Source: Syngnathus acus
Taxonomy: Eukaryota > Chordata > Actinopteri > Syngnathiformes > Syngnathidae
Length of the DNA stretch: 64,000 bases
Direction: 5' to 3'
NCBI RefSeq assembly: GCF_901709675.1
Contig: NC_051095.1
Coordinates: 14,955,456 to 15,019,455 of the forward strand
Shown: in pieces, positions 37,271 to 49,280 of the stretch
How the letters are laid out: each line of letters starts with the position of its first letter
Numbering within the stretch: position 1 is the stretch's first letter
The notes under the pieces: model-generated
Database searches by the model: none
The model's input: only the letters and a program-made list of their open reading frames with translations
What the model was told of the DNA's origin: nothing
Program-made: the position numbers and the translations under genes

Positions 37271-39417
37271 ATGAAAGCTACAGCTGGACTCGTGGTGTGG
37301 CTATTCACACTTTCTCAAGGTGAGGCATTTCACTCTTAACGAAAATATTTGCAGCAATAATGAAATGATGTTTTTACCTTTAAGCTTGTTCGCCTCATTT
37401 CCATTTCTCTTCTTTTTGGAACAGTGGAAATTCAGTTGAAGAAAATGTCTTTATAAATAAATCAGCAATTCATTTTAACTGAAAGTAAAATTAATATCAA
37501 TAAAATGATTCCTATATTATGATCCACTTAATGCTCAGATGCACACGTAAAATGTTCCAGTTACAGCCAACTTATTTGTTCTGGCTGGAATGATTATTTG
37601 TAAGATCTCTTCCCAAAACACTATAAATCAATTTACATTATTTTCACAACAATTAAGAAAACAAAAATAGTTAATTAGACCTTCGAATTCTACAAACATT
37701 AATGTTGTCCTCTTCAAACGTTTGTTTTACCAACTCAGTGAAAAAACAGAGTAGCAAAATGAATTGTCAATCACTTTGAAGTTTGCCTTTTTAAAAAAAC
37801 TTTTTATGTGATAACTTGTTTAATTATTCTTTTGTAGGTATGGATACGCCCTGTGATGGCAGAAGAGAACGAGCTCTGTGTTACGGACCACTGGGTGGTG
37901 AAATAGTCTTCAGTTTGGTGGACAAAGACACATCTAGATTTAACTGGAAGAAAGAAACAGTCACCGTAGTTAAAGTCAGACCGAACCAGACTACGTTTCC
38001 TAAAAGATTTAGCTTCACCCCAAACAATGGGAGGATGAAGATAGAAAACCTGATGAGAAATGATAGCGGAAACTATACTCTTTGTATCTTTGGCGAAAAG
38101 GGAGAGGAACTTCAGTTTCGGACACTGCAATTGTTCATTGAAGGTGAATATCTAACCATTTTTGTATTTTTTAATTTAATTTGTACATGTGCAAACACTG
38201 GTATAGTGTAAATACCACTATAAAAATTACACCCTTAAGTGAATTCAGTCTTTTAGGATAGAGGTTTATCAGACAATTTTGGCTTTGTATTCTTCGCAAA
38301 AATGCTCTAAAGATGTCAGATTGTAGTAACATCACGTGTGTAGATCATTCCGCAAATGTTTGTGTGGAGTCTGCCTGCACCCTTCTAAAACAGGAACTTG
38401 CTTTCTTTTCTTAATGACAATGTTTGCTTGATGCAACTTTTCTGGAAGACATTTCTTTGCAAACAAATTTTAGTCTTTTGTTTGGACTGTTTGATAGTCT
38501 CTCATGCCAACTGTCGCGAGAGAAAAATAAATAGATATGTTTAACCATTTTTGTCTATGCCCAAAGTCAGCTGGGAGACACTCCAAAGAACTGATGGTGG
38601 AAAATGATGTACACTTTAATCCCGGGCTTGTCTCCCATTAAGATCACTTGCAATTTATATGACAATGGGAACCAGTGAGCCGCTTTATACCAGTATTGAC
38701 ATTTACATTTGTATGTTTGTCTCAGATCCTGTAATCTCTGTCCATCTGGTCTCAAAGTGTCAGTTCCAAGGAAAGCAACCGGTGACTTGCTTGCCCAAGG
38801 GAGGGGATAATCTTCAATACAGCTGGAGCCTAAACAAAAAACCACTGCAAGACTCTGATCTTCTCTCAGGAGATGTTCAAGCAAACAACATCACCCTGAA
38901 ACCATCCATATCAGGACAGTTAGTCTGCTCGGTCAAAAACAATGTCAGTGAAATCCGAAAAGAAGTCGTTGTGCCTTGTGGTGAGAAAGAACACATTCAT
39001 ATGGTGATGCTAAATACAGTTTGGTGGTTGTTGATGGTGTTTTTTTTTTTTTACTTATAGTGTTCATTAACTGCACTTCCAATGGGACTCTCATATCTGA
39101 GTGGTTGCCTGAAATCAATAAAACCCTCTGTGACACCTTCATCGATGGATCCAAGAGCAACCAACGCAACAATTATTTGCTCATAATTGGGGGCGTTCTC
39201 TCACCTCTGTTCATCCTCCTAATGATCGGCTTGGCGGTTGTCTACAAGCAGAAGAAAAAGCAAAGCAGTATTGAAGGTACGCATTTTGCCAATTTGTAGT
39301 TTGAACACAATTCTTTTGCTCAAGTTTTCATTTAGTCTCAATTTTCTACCTTTGATCAAAGCTGAAGAGGAACGTACGTACGCCAATGTCAGGATCAATC
39401 ATCAGCCAAAGAGATAA
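37271..39417 (+). CDS. 2B4/SLAM-like two-Ig receptor, copy A (short tail)
   Basis: Type I receptor, 293 aa. Five exons with phase-1 introns: 37271-37319 (signal peptide MKATAGLVVWLFTLSQ), 37838-38143 (V-like domain 1 with DSGNY and no F-strand cysteine), 38726-38980 (C2-like domain 2 with several cysteines), 39061-39276 (stalk, then TM YLLIIGGVLSPLFILLMIGL) and 39362-39417 (tail). The tail ends RTYANVRINHQPKR then stop. Relative to copy B, loss of a short stretch creates this stop. A second deletion of about 100 bp downstream removes the region of the third tyrosine motif. The single remaining tyrosine has Arg at -2 instead of Leu, so it is a poor ITIM. Likely a non-inhibitory or decoy partner of copy B. 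Confidence 0.75.
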
Positions 39418-39533
39418 AAGACATGATGGTGGAGTATGGCCAAGTGAGGTTCTCAGAGCGACCTCGTCGTACATGGCTGAGGTGTTTGTTACAACACCAA
39501 AAGGCCTATAAAATATTTAATGAGAGTTACTGA

Positions 39534-39740
39534 CCAGTACGGTACCCATCAGAGGACCAATGGGCTGACCCCAGCCTGAATGGTGGTGCCTGGGTTCCAT
39601 GGATGGCTGATGAGGAAGAAGACAGCCAGGACACATTTTATCCAAAGAAGAATATGGACTGGAAGAAAAAGATTAAACTGTCTCATAGCAGATCATTTTT
39701 CAAGAGACTCAACACTAGGATCATGTCCAACAGGATATGA
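39534..39740 (+). pseudogene. arsi: Duplicated 3' fragment of arsi
   Basis: The last 69 codons of arsi through the TGA, followed by its 3' UTR copy. The frame is intact with an Arg-to-Trp change (SEDQW), but there is no start, promoter or catalytic domain. A by-product of the tandem duplication breakpoint. Confidence 0.92.
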
Positions 39741-40376
39741 CTATATAAAAGCAAGACACATGAATATCACAGATTCAGGGCTCTATTTTGGAAGAATGGC
39801 ATGAGTGCGGTCGGCGCAACATGGGCCTAACTTCATATTCTTGCTGACGGTTTCCCTCGCCCCAGACTCATCCGACAATTTGGTAACAAAGTAGCTTGCG
39901 CTTGGCCTAGAAACGTCTGCATTGTTATTTTCTTGCCGAATCAATGGCCTAGCTCATTCGAGTAGACATGGTACACCTCACTGGGTGTTCCTGCCGCCCC
40001 CAAGCAAATTTGGTTACAAAAGGAAACTAGGTTTTAGACTTTCCAAAAGCGAAAAAAAAATTAAAAAGTGAAACCACACAATATGTTAGATCTAGAAAGG
40101 TAAACCAATATGAAACATTTGATGACATAAGGCATTTATATCAAAATAATGAACATTTATGGATTTAGTCCGTGTTGTGAACAAAAAGGCTAGCATCAAA
40201 TGTCATTTTACATACATAAACCTTATGAATCCAATGTACAATAAAGCAAACTTTAAGAATGTGCTTACTATGTGATTTTTAAAGCGCCTTTTATCGCTCC
40301 TCTATCGCAGCTCCATTGTATGATGTTAACAGTGGTGCAAACCAATTACGTATACAAAAATAAATAAATAAACATA

Positions 40377-41044
40377 CCGTGATTCCCATGCATAATGCGC
40401 AAAATTTAACTAATTTATTGTCCTAAAATCTGGGGTGCGCATTATGCATGGGTACAACAATTTTTGAAGAAAGTCTCCCTCGAAATAAAACTTGAAATCA
40501 CCTTTCTTGTTGTTTGTTGTCAATCGTGCATCGCATTCAGCCATCCTGCCCAACACACTTAGTCAGTAAAATTCATAATTGACGACACATCATTTGATGC
40601 GATGGTGCAATCCTTGATGGTGTGTTATTGTCAAATATTGTTTGTTTTTTAATCTCCATCGCAGACCGGATATCATACGGAGGCCGCCATGACAGTATGC
40701 GCAGAATGGATGCGCAAGACACGTCAGCTATATAAAGAGCGAGAGTTCAGTTCTCTACCTATTAGTTCCAATTCACAGTTTAATTAGCAATTTCAATCAG
40801 CAAATAACAAAATGCGTATTACAGGTAATATTTTATTTCACAACACTTTGCCTTGTTCCTTTCTTCTCTGCTGTTGTTCCCAAAGATGATCTTTTTTCTG
40901 AAATAATTTTACGTTTACGGACTTAAGTAAGAGTCAAAATTTGGGTGCGTATTATACATGGGTACAGGCTTTTTTCCAGCATCGACATGCCATTTTTAGG
41001 GTGCGTATCATGCATGGGGGCGTATTATACGTGGAAAATTACGG
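40377..41044. mobile_element. 668-bp non-autonomous TIR transposon
   Basis: Begins CCGTGATTCCCATGCATAAT and ends in the inverted relative of that text (AATTACGG), with TA on both sides. Unit A has the empty site (ACATAAATAAATAAAT). The inner copies of (C)GCATTATGCATGGGTAC-like words repeat near both ends. The middle holds TATATAAAGAGCGAGAG, a TATA-like promoter. No transposase frame. Confidence 0.8.
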
Positions 41045-41064
41045 TAAATAAATAAATATATGTA

Positions 41065-41301
41065 CAGGGTCTGGCAAAATGATCGGACACATTTGTATGT
41101 TTAATAAAATGCAAATAAATTAAAGAAACAAAAAAGTTTGTTTTTTTTTATTTTCGAAAAGTACATATAATGCCGTTTTGTTTCGTTTCGTTTCATGGCA
41201 TTATTTGTACTTTTCGAAAATAAAAAAACCTTTTTTGTTTCTTTAATTTATTTGTATTTGATTAAACCTACAAATGTGTCAGATCATTTTGTCGGACCCT
41301 G
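41065..41301. mobile_element. Palindromic MITE (unit B copy)
   Basis: Duplicate of the MITE at 33328-33565, with TA flanks and small differences. Confidence 0.85.
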
Positions 41302-41380
41302 TATATGTACATATATTTCGCTTCCTTTTGAAATTAAACCACATTTAGCTTTACATTTAGGAGATTTTTTCCAGTGTACT

Positions 41381-43540
41381 AAAGTCAAAGTCTGCTTTAT
41401 TGTCAATTTCTTCACATGCCGACACACAAAGAAATCGAAATTACGTTCCCACTATCCCACGGTAAAAAGACATAGTACACAATATACATACAAGTAAACA
41501 ACACAAAAAAATAAAAACAAGAAGGCACAAACAATGAATAAATAAGAGTGATGAATAAATAATAAATAAACAAATAACAATAAATAAGAGGAGCAAAAAT
41601 GGAGCAAGTGTGCATACAGCAGACAGTCAGAATATAGCGCAAAAGTACAGGACGCTACGCAGAAGGGGGGAGAGAGTTCAGGATCCTAACCGCCTGGAGT
41701 ATGAAGCTGTTGGTGAGTCTGGTGGTGCGGGAGCGCAGGCTCCTGTACCTCTTCCCAGAGGGCAGAAGATCAAACAAAGAGTGAGCGGGGTGACTCACAT
41801 CACTCACAATCGTGGTCGCCTTGCGGGTGAGATGGGAGGTGCAAATGTCCTTCAGGGAGGGGAGTGAAGCACCAATAATCTTACCAGCCGTGTTCACTAT
41901 GCGCTGCAGGGCCTTCATGTTGTATTCAGTGCAGCTACCACCCCAAACAGCGATACAATTGGAGAGGACGTCCTCAATGGTGCCACGGTAGAATGTAGTC
42001 ATGACGGCCGGAGGAGCACTTGCTCGCCTGAGTTTCCGCAGGAAGTACAGGCGGCGCTGAGCTTTCTTCGCCAGTGATGCGGTGTTGGTGGACCAGGAGA
42101 GATCCTCACTGATGTGCACCCCCAGGAACCTGGTGCTGCTCACTCTCTCCACCACAGCACCGTCGATGGTCAGCAGCAGGTGTTGGGTGTGACCCTTCCG
42201 GAAGTCAACAGCAATCTCCTTGGTCTTGTTGACGTTCAGCAGGAGGTTGTTGTCCCTGCACCACGTGGTCAGAAGGTCAACCTCCAACCTGTATTGAGTC
42301 TCATCGCCCTTGGTGATGAGACCCACCAGAGTCGTGTCGTCAGCAAATTTCACTATGCCGTTGTTGCCGTAGGTTGCAGTGCAGTCATGCGTCAGCAGGG
42401 TGAAGAGCAGCGGACTGAGCACGCAGCCTTGGGGGCCTCCCGTGCTCAGCGTGATGCTGGCGGAGATTTTGTCGCCAACACGTACCACCTGAGGCCTCTG
42501 ACAGAGGAAGTCCAGTAGCCAGTCGCAGAAGTAGGTACTGAGGCCCAGCTTGTCGAGTTTGCAGATGAGTCGTTGTGGCACAATGGTGTTGAAGGCAGAA
42601 CTGAAGTCCACAAACAGCAATCTCACGTACGAGTCCCTTCTCTCCAGGTGGGTGAGGGCCGAGTGGAGGGCCGAGCAGATGGCATCCTCAGAGGACCGTT
42701 TGGCTCGGTACGCAAACTGGAAGGGGTCTATGGTGGGGGGGAGAATGGATCTGATGTGCTCCATGACAAGCCGCTCAAAGCACTTCATGATGATGGGCGT
42801 CAGTGCCACGGGGCGGTAGTCATTGAAGCAGGACGGAGCAGGTTTCTTCGGCACAGGTACGATGGTGGCAGCCTTGAAACACGAAGGGACGATGGCCTGC
42901 TGCAGGGAAATGTTAAAGATGTCCGTGAAGACACCCGTCAGCTCCCCAGCGCAGTCCTTCAGCGCTCGACCTGGGATGTTGTCAGGGCCCGCCGCCTTAC
43001 GGGTGTTGATAGCGGCAAGCGCCCTCCTCACGCTATCGGCAGAGAGGCACAGGGGCTGCTCGTGTGGAGGGGGAGGGGTCTTCAGTTGGCAAGTGCTGTT
43101 CTGAGCATCGAAGCGAGCAAAGAAGCGGTTAAGATCGTTGAGCAGACGGACGTCGCCCTCACAGCTCTGCGGGGCGGGCTTGTAGTCCGTGATGGTCTGA
43201 ATGCCCTCGCTGTCCTCAAGCCAGCCTCATCCCCCGCTCTGAAGGCTTTGTCCCTGGCCCTCAGCAGCCTGAGGACAGCCCCTGTCAGCCTTCCAGTTAA
43301 CCCGAGTGACGATGAATTTCGAGTCGGTCACATCATCAATGCACTTCGTGATGTAAGAGGAAACAGAGGCAGTATACTCCTCTATGTCTGTCCGATCGTT
43401 GCAAGTGGCCGCCTGCTTAAACATTTCCCAGTCAGTAGTGCCAAAGCAGTCTCGAAGCGCATCAGAGGTACCCTCAGGCCACACCCTTACCCGCTTGCGA
43501 ACCGGCCTGGATGCTTTCACCATTTGTCTGTATGCGGGTT
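41381..43540 (-). mobile_element. 5'-truncated LINE (CR1/L2/Rex1-type)
   Basis: Inserted in unit B between GTGTACT and ATTTTATGG, which are contiguous in unit A (about 33,646). The 3' end lies on the left, with an AATAAAG-type signal and a GACTTT repeat tail, as in this LINE group. No long target duplication is evident. Confidence 0.85.
41655..43031 (-). pseudogene. LINE reverse transcriptase open frame
   Basis: A 458-codon frame covering reverse transcriptase: [58 protein letters not shown] and the catalytic KFADDTTL box. The C-terminal domain ([16 protein letters not shown]) follows. The upstream endonuclease is missing; a shifted linker fragment lies at 43,227-43,523. The frame may still be open, but the element is 5' truncated and not autonomous. 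Confidence 0.85.
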
Positions 43541-43716
43541 ATTTTATGGTTGTCAAGCTTTCTGTTGTTTTCATCAAGTGGCAGACAGCTAGAGGTCTTC
43601 AAAGGAGAAGTGAGCCAACTTACTCAACTTCTTTCCTTCTTCACTTACCCATTTCCTGTGAAATGACTGATGACTTGAATTCTCTCTGCACCAATCTGTC
43701 TATAGAAAGCAGTAAT

Positions 43717-44073
43717 ATGGGACAGGTTTTCATTCTTCTTCTTCTCTTTGGTGGAACAGCTGATGGTAATGTTTGCATCAGGAGTAATGCATCAATAACA
43801 ATGAAGTGTAAATTTTAATGTTTTGCTCCGACTTGCAGCTTTTCTTCCTCCAGGTGAATCTAAATGTAACGGCACCTTAGAAAGCTCTCATTGCTCCGTC
43901 ACTCTTGGAGGGTCGGTGTACGTACATCCAATTGATGCTCAACGTGAGCGGCCATCAGCTGCGATGTAAGAAACTGCTTACCAGCGGATCCATTCCTGTG
44001 TTTACCATTAAAAAGGAAAAGCCGCTGATACAGGAAGCTTTCAGACACAGAACAGAGTTTTTCACAGACAATG
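43717..44073 (+). pseudogene. Broken copy of the one-Ig receptor (unit B)
   Basis: The signal exon (43717-43765) and the start of the Ig exon (from 43854) are kept. A 4-bp insertion (CGTA, about 43,921) shifts the frame in the Ig domain. A deletion after 44,073 then removes the rest of the domain, the transmembrane exon and the tail. Two independent lesions make it a clear pseudogene. Confidence 0.9.
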
Positions 44074-45036
44074 TACGGAGTACAGTACTGTTTATCAACA
44101 GTTACAGCTGAACCGCGATGTTATGCGGACTTTGGGGCCCGGAATTTGGGAATCGCGTAAACCCTAAAAGTGTGTCGTTTAGAAGATCATGGAAATGTGA
44201 TGAAACCACAGCCATGCATACGAGTGTATCGGGAAAGACACACATGTTTGCATTTGGGGAATATCATCATTGTTCTGGGGGAAAATTAACACAATATAAT
44301 TGTTCAAAAGTATTATATTACCAATTGGAGTGCCGATCATGTAGGGACGTTCTATCCTGTTCGCAAAAGCAGTCATAAAGATCAAACATAAAGATCACCG
44401 TCTCTGTGGTCGCACAATGGAGTGCTGTTTTGACTTTTTCTTGGCAAACGCCTGTAAACTAGTCACGGAAATTAAATTACGATCGGTAATGTTTACGTGC
44501 TACTCATTTAGCTTTGTATGGGTCTTTGGGTTACATGACCAAACCGCATTAGACAGAACGTCACATAGAACCGAAGCGTGTAAAATTGTGGTTCAGCTAC
44601 ATATTTTAGGTTGTGTATGACTCTTCAGAATTAAGTTATGTGCAGTATTTTTATGCTAAATACAAAATAGTTGGTCTTTTTGATCCATGAAATAAAAGAC
44701 TTAACTGCTGACCAATTGCAACCCTTAAATTGTGTAACCTGTGACTTTTTTAAGGTGAGCAATGAACTCAAACTGAAATACGATATATTCTACTATAAAT
44801 AATGTATTTTTAAAGACAGATTATGACAATGCTGTATGATTTTTTTTCTAATTTTATGTAGTTTACAAAATGCAGCTAAGCCTTGACTATGTGGATTTGG
44901 GGGCTTAGAATTTGGGAATCACGTTAACCCTGAAAGGGCGTTATTTAGAAAGAGTTGGAAGAGGAAAAGAACTCGGAGCCATGCATACAAGTGTATCGGG
45001 AAATTGCAGTGGGGAAATACGTACTAAGATACACGT

Positions 45037-46129
45037 TGAAGGAATAGGGTCAAAAGACACAAAACCCGCCTAGCCACAATAACAGATACGCTGATATAAG
45101 ATAATAACAGAGGTTGCTACAACTTCACGATTCAATATGTATTTCTGTGCACTGCAAAATAAATGTCTTTTGATATGTTGCCTAAATAGCTTAATGACCC
45201 TTAAGGAACTGTGTAATGCATGCCTGATGTTTTCTCTCTAAATCATGGACACGGCCAGAGTCGTCTTGACCGTTCAGTACTTGATTATATCTTGTGTTTT
45301 GACTAAACGTCATATGTCGCCTAATGCGGGACGCCAGCTTTTCGATTACTACTGAACGCTCTGCACAGAGGGAAATGTTTTGCCTAACAAAGAAAAGATA
45401 TGGTGGGAAGCATGATTAAACTAAGAATATAATGATGTGAGCAAAGACATGGAGTATCAAAAGAACTAACTTTGCATCGTCAGGGAACAGTAATAGATTA
45501 ATGATGTGACAGCCAAAAGCTCACATAAATTCGTACAAAATGACAAAATTGAAAGAATGAGGTCCGACAGTATATGTGCAAGGATGGAGGAGAATGTTTA
45601 CAGGAAGGTCACTTGGAGATAAAAACCAGCTGGTGCCAGAGGGAGACAGCCAAGGACTCGGCCAAAGATGATCACCAAGGGCGAAAGACGGGATGGAAGA
45701 CAACAGCCCCCACACACACACCGAATCGTCCATAACCAGCACCCACTCCCATGGAATCAAACTCTACTGCGAACTCGCCCCACCCCAACGACTCATCACC
45801 CATCAAACTCGCCCCACACCGGCCTGTCCAACTGAATATAAGCTGACCAAAGAACCTTGAACGTTGCCTTTTCTGAATGGAGACGTTCTGCTCTTGAAAG
45901 GCCCAGCGCTGTATTGTACTTTCCTGAAAACAGAGCTTTCTTAACAAGAATTATGATTGAACTCAACCAACCTGTGTAAGTCTAATTTCTGCTTCAGTGT
46001 CTTTGTATTTTCCTAAATCTGAAGAAATTAAACGAGCACGCAGTGAGTAAATTGGATAACAGGTGATTGGCAATGGCTTTTGCCGTGAGGCGCAGATAGC
46101 GCTCCCTAAATTGTGGACCAAATCCAACA
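45037..46129 (+). mobile_element. Solo LTR with 4-bp target duplication
   Basis: A 1,093-bp segment starting TG and ending CA, flanked by ACGT on both sides and absent from the matching site in unit A (about 36,395). It contains a TATA-like AATATAAGC at about 45,835 and no coding frame. The size, TG..CA ends and 4-bp duplication fit an endogenous-retrovirus or Gypsy-type solo LTR left by recombination. Strand is inferred from the TATA-like box. Confidence 0.7.
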
Positions 46130-47005
46130 ACGTGTTTGCATTTGGGGAATAAAATCATTGTTCTGGGTGAAGATTAATACGATATATTCACCATGTTGTT
46201 TTTGTTGTGTATTTACCCTGCCTCTGTTTACTGCTGGTGGGTTTGTTCGATTGTGCTAATGTACCTTCTTGCTGCGGGAGAACCGGTTGTCAATTCCCAT
46301 CCCTACCTACCCGCAATACAAATAAAGCAGGCTTGTTATTATTAAGAGAAATCCAAAGAAAACTTGCCACGATGCCTGCGTCAGTGTTTGTTCATTTGCT
46401 TTGCTTTTCACATTCAGTCAGGTCAGCATTGAAAATGAGAATCAGTTCTCAATTGCCCTGCCTTGATAAATGCGTCCATTTACAGTACTGTATTTGTTTC
46501 TGCATTGTCTTGCCAGCTGAGGGAGCCACAGTCTAAATGTGAATGGGAAGGAAAGTGCATTTCCAGCAGTAGTCTAAAGTGAACAGTGGATTGAATTGGA
46601 TTGGGATAAATACATTAGTCATCATTTTTGTATTGTTAATTTACGTGTGCATCATTTCATATCAAAACAGAGCAACCAACCAAGTTCGCATTGAAAAAAT
46701 ATTTAATTCCAGGTCATGATCAGAATGGGTAAAAAAGAAAGGAAAGAGAAAAAAAGCGAAAACCTGGTTTGTATATGGCAGCTCTATGTAATATTTCGGC
46801 GTAAAGCGGCTCCTTAAACGTTACTTGACGTAGTTTTCTCCTTTTGAGCTGGAGGGATTCCCATCAGATGGCCTTAAGTCGTAATGTTGATAAAACAAGA
46901 AGTACAACTTCCCTTTCCTCTCTGCCATGAAAAGAACAAATGCAAAAACTGCTCGACACTCTTTCTCACATCCCTTCAGAGGCATCTGAGTGCGTTGTCA
47001 AAGAT

Positions 47006-49280
47006 ATGAAAGCTACAGCTGGACTCGTGGTGTGGCTATTCACACTTTCTCAAGGTGAGGCATTTCACTCTTAACGAAAATATTTGCAGCAATAATGAAA
47101 TGATCTTTTTACCTTTAAGCTCGTTCGCCTCATTTCCATTTCTCTTCTTTTTGGAACAGTGGAAATTCAGTTGAAGAAAATGTCTTTATAAATAAATCAG
47201 CAATTCATTTGAACTGAAAGTAAAATGAATAATAATAAAATGATTCATATATTATGATCCACTTAATGCTCAGATGCACACGTAAAATGTTCCAGTTACA
47301 GCCAACTTATTTGTTCTGGCTGGAATGATTATTTGTAAGATCTCTTCCCAAAACACTATAAATCAATTTACATTATTTTCACAATAATTAAGAAAACAAA
47401 AATAGTTAATTAGAACTTCGAATTCTACAAACATTAATGTTGTCCTCTTCAAACATTTGTTTTACCAACTCAGTGAAAAAACAGCGTAGCAAAATGAATT
47501 GTCAATCACTTGGAAGTTTGCCTTTTTAAAAAAACTTTTTATGTGATAACTTGTTTAATTATTCTTTTGTAGGTATGGATACGCCCTGTGATGGTAGAAG
47601 AGAAGGAACTCTGTGTTACGGACCACTGGGTGGTGAAATAGTCTTCAGTTTGGTGGACAAAGACACATTTGGTTTTAACTGGTATAAAGAAACAGTCACC
47701 TTAGTTAATGTCAGACAGAACCAGATTAAATTTACATTTTCTAAAAGATTTAGCTTCACCCCAAACAATGGGAGGCTGAAGATAGAAGACCTGATGAGAA
47801 ATGATAGTGGAAACTATACTCTTTCTATCTTTGACAAATCGGGAGCTGAACTTGGGTCTCGGACACTGCAATTGTTCATTGAAGGTGAATATCTAACCAT
47901 TTTTGTATTTTTTTATTTAATTTGTACATGTGCAAACACTGGTATAGTGTAAATACCACTATAAAGATTACACCCTTAAGTGAATTCAGTCTTTTAGGAT
48001 CGAGGTTTATCAGACAATATTGGCTTTGTATTCTTGGCAAAAATGCTCTAAAGATGTCGGATTGTAGTAACATCACGTGTGTAGATCATTCCGCAAATGT
48101 TTGTGTGGAGTCTGCCTGCACCCTTCTAAAACAGGAACTTTCTTTCTTTTCTTAATGACAATGTTTGCTTGATGCAACTTTTCTGGAAGACATTTCTTTC
48201 CAAACAAATTTGAGTCTTTTGTTTGGACTGTTTGATAGTCTCTCATGCCAACTGTCGCGATATAAAAAGAAATAGATATGTTTAACCATTTTTGTCTATG
48301 CCCAAAGTCAGCTGGGAGACACTCCAAAGAACTGATGGTGGAAAATGATGTACACTTTAATCCCGGGCTTGTCTCCCATTAAGATCACTTGCAATTTATA
48401 TGACAATGGGAACCAGTGAGCCGCTTTATGCCAGTATTGACATTTACATTTGTATGTTTGTCTCAGATCCTGTAATCTCTGTCCATCTGGTCTCAAAGTG
48501 TCAGTTCCAAGGAAAGCAACCGGTGACTTGCTTGCCCAAGGGAGGGGATAATCTTCAATACAGCTGGAGCCTAAACAAAAAACCACTGCAAGACTCTGAT
48601 CTTCTCCCAGGAGATGTTCAAGCAAACAACATCATCCTGAAACCATCCATATCAGGACAGTTAGTCTGCTCTGTCAAAAACAACGTCAGTGAAATCCGAA
48701 AAGAAGTCTTTGTGTCTTGTGGTAAGAAAGAACACATTCATATGGTGATGCTAAATACAGTTTGGTGGTTGTTGATGTTTTTGTTTTTGTTTACTTATAG
48801 TGTTCATTAACTGCACTTCCAATGGGACTCTCATATCTGAGTGGTTGCCTGAAATCAATAAAACTCTCTGTGACACCTTCATCGATGGATCCAAGAGCAA
48901 CCAACGCAACAATTATTTGCTCATAATGGGGGGCGTTCTCTCAGCTCTGTTCATCCTCCTAATGATCGGCTTGGCGGTTGTCTACAAGCAGAAGAAAAAG
49001 CAAAGCAGTATTGAAGGTACGCATTTTGCCAATTTGTAGTTTGAACACAATTCTTTTGCTCAAATTTTCATTTAGTCTCAATTTTCTACCTTTGATCAAA
49101 GATGAAGAGGAACTGACGTACGCTAATGTGAGGATCAATCATCAGCCAAGGAGGGCAAACACAGAGATAGAAGACGGGATGGTGGAGTATGGCCAAGTGA
49201 GGTTCTCAGAGCGACCTCGTCGAACTGTAGTGGTGAATAATGATCCAAGTACTTATGGCCAAGTCCGAAGGGACAGGTGA
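47006..49280 (+). CDS. 2B4/SLAM-like two-Ig receptor, copy B (ITIM tail)
   Basis: Type I receptor, 336 aa. Five exons with phase-1 introns: 47006-47054, 47573-47884, 48467-48721, 48801-49016 and 49102-49280. Signal peptide 1-16. V-like domain 1 (17-120) has DSGNY without the F-strand cysteine, as in CD2/SLAM proteins. C2-like domain 2 (121-205) has several cysteines. The TM is YLLIMGGVLSALFILLMIGL. The tail carries three ITIM-type tyrosines: LTYANV (Y284), VEYGQV (Y307) and STYGQV (Y329). These fit the I/V/L/S-x-Y-x-x-I/V/L rule and would recruit SH2 phosphatases or adaptors, so an inhibitory immune-cell receptor is likely. Domain layout fits CD244/CD48-type fish receptors; the ligand is unknown. 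Confidence 0.8.

Larger units (their letters stand above)
31847..39533 (+). repeat. Tandem segmental duplication, unit A
   Basis: Runs from within the last part of arsi exon 2 (CCAGTACGGTACCC) to just past the first 2B4-like gene, ending TTACTGA. It contains the authentic arsi 3' end and UTR, a MITE, the intact one-Ig receptor gene and 2B4-like copy A. Colinear with unit B at 39,534. About 612 bp at 32,364-32,975 and about 1.24 kb at 34,174-35,418 are present here but absent from B. Confidence 0.93.

Noticed and set aside
39580-39804. 74-codon frame also found at 31893-32117
   Set aside because: An off-frame reading of the arsi C-terminus, copied with the segmental duplication.
42573-43592. 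339-codon plus-strand open frame
   Set aside because: Antisense of the LINE reverse transcriptase, with no recognisable protein family.
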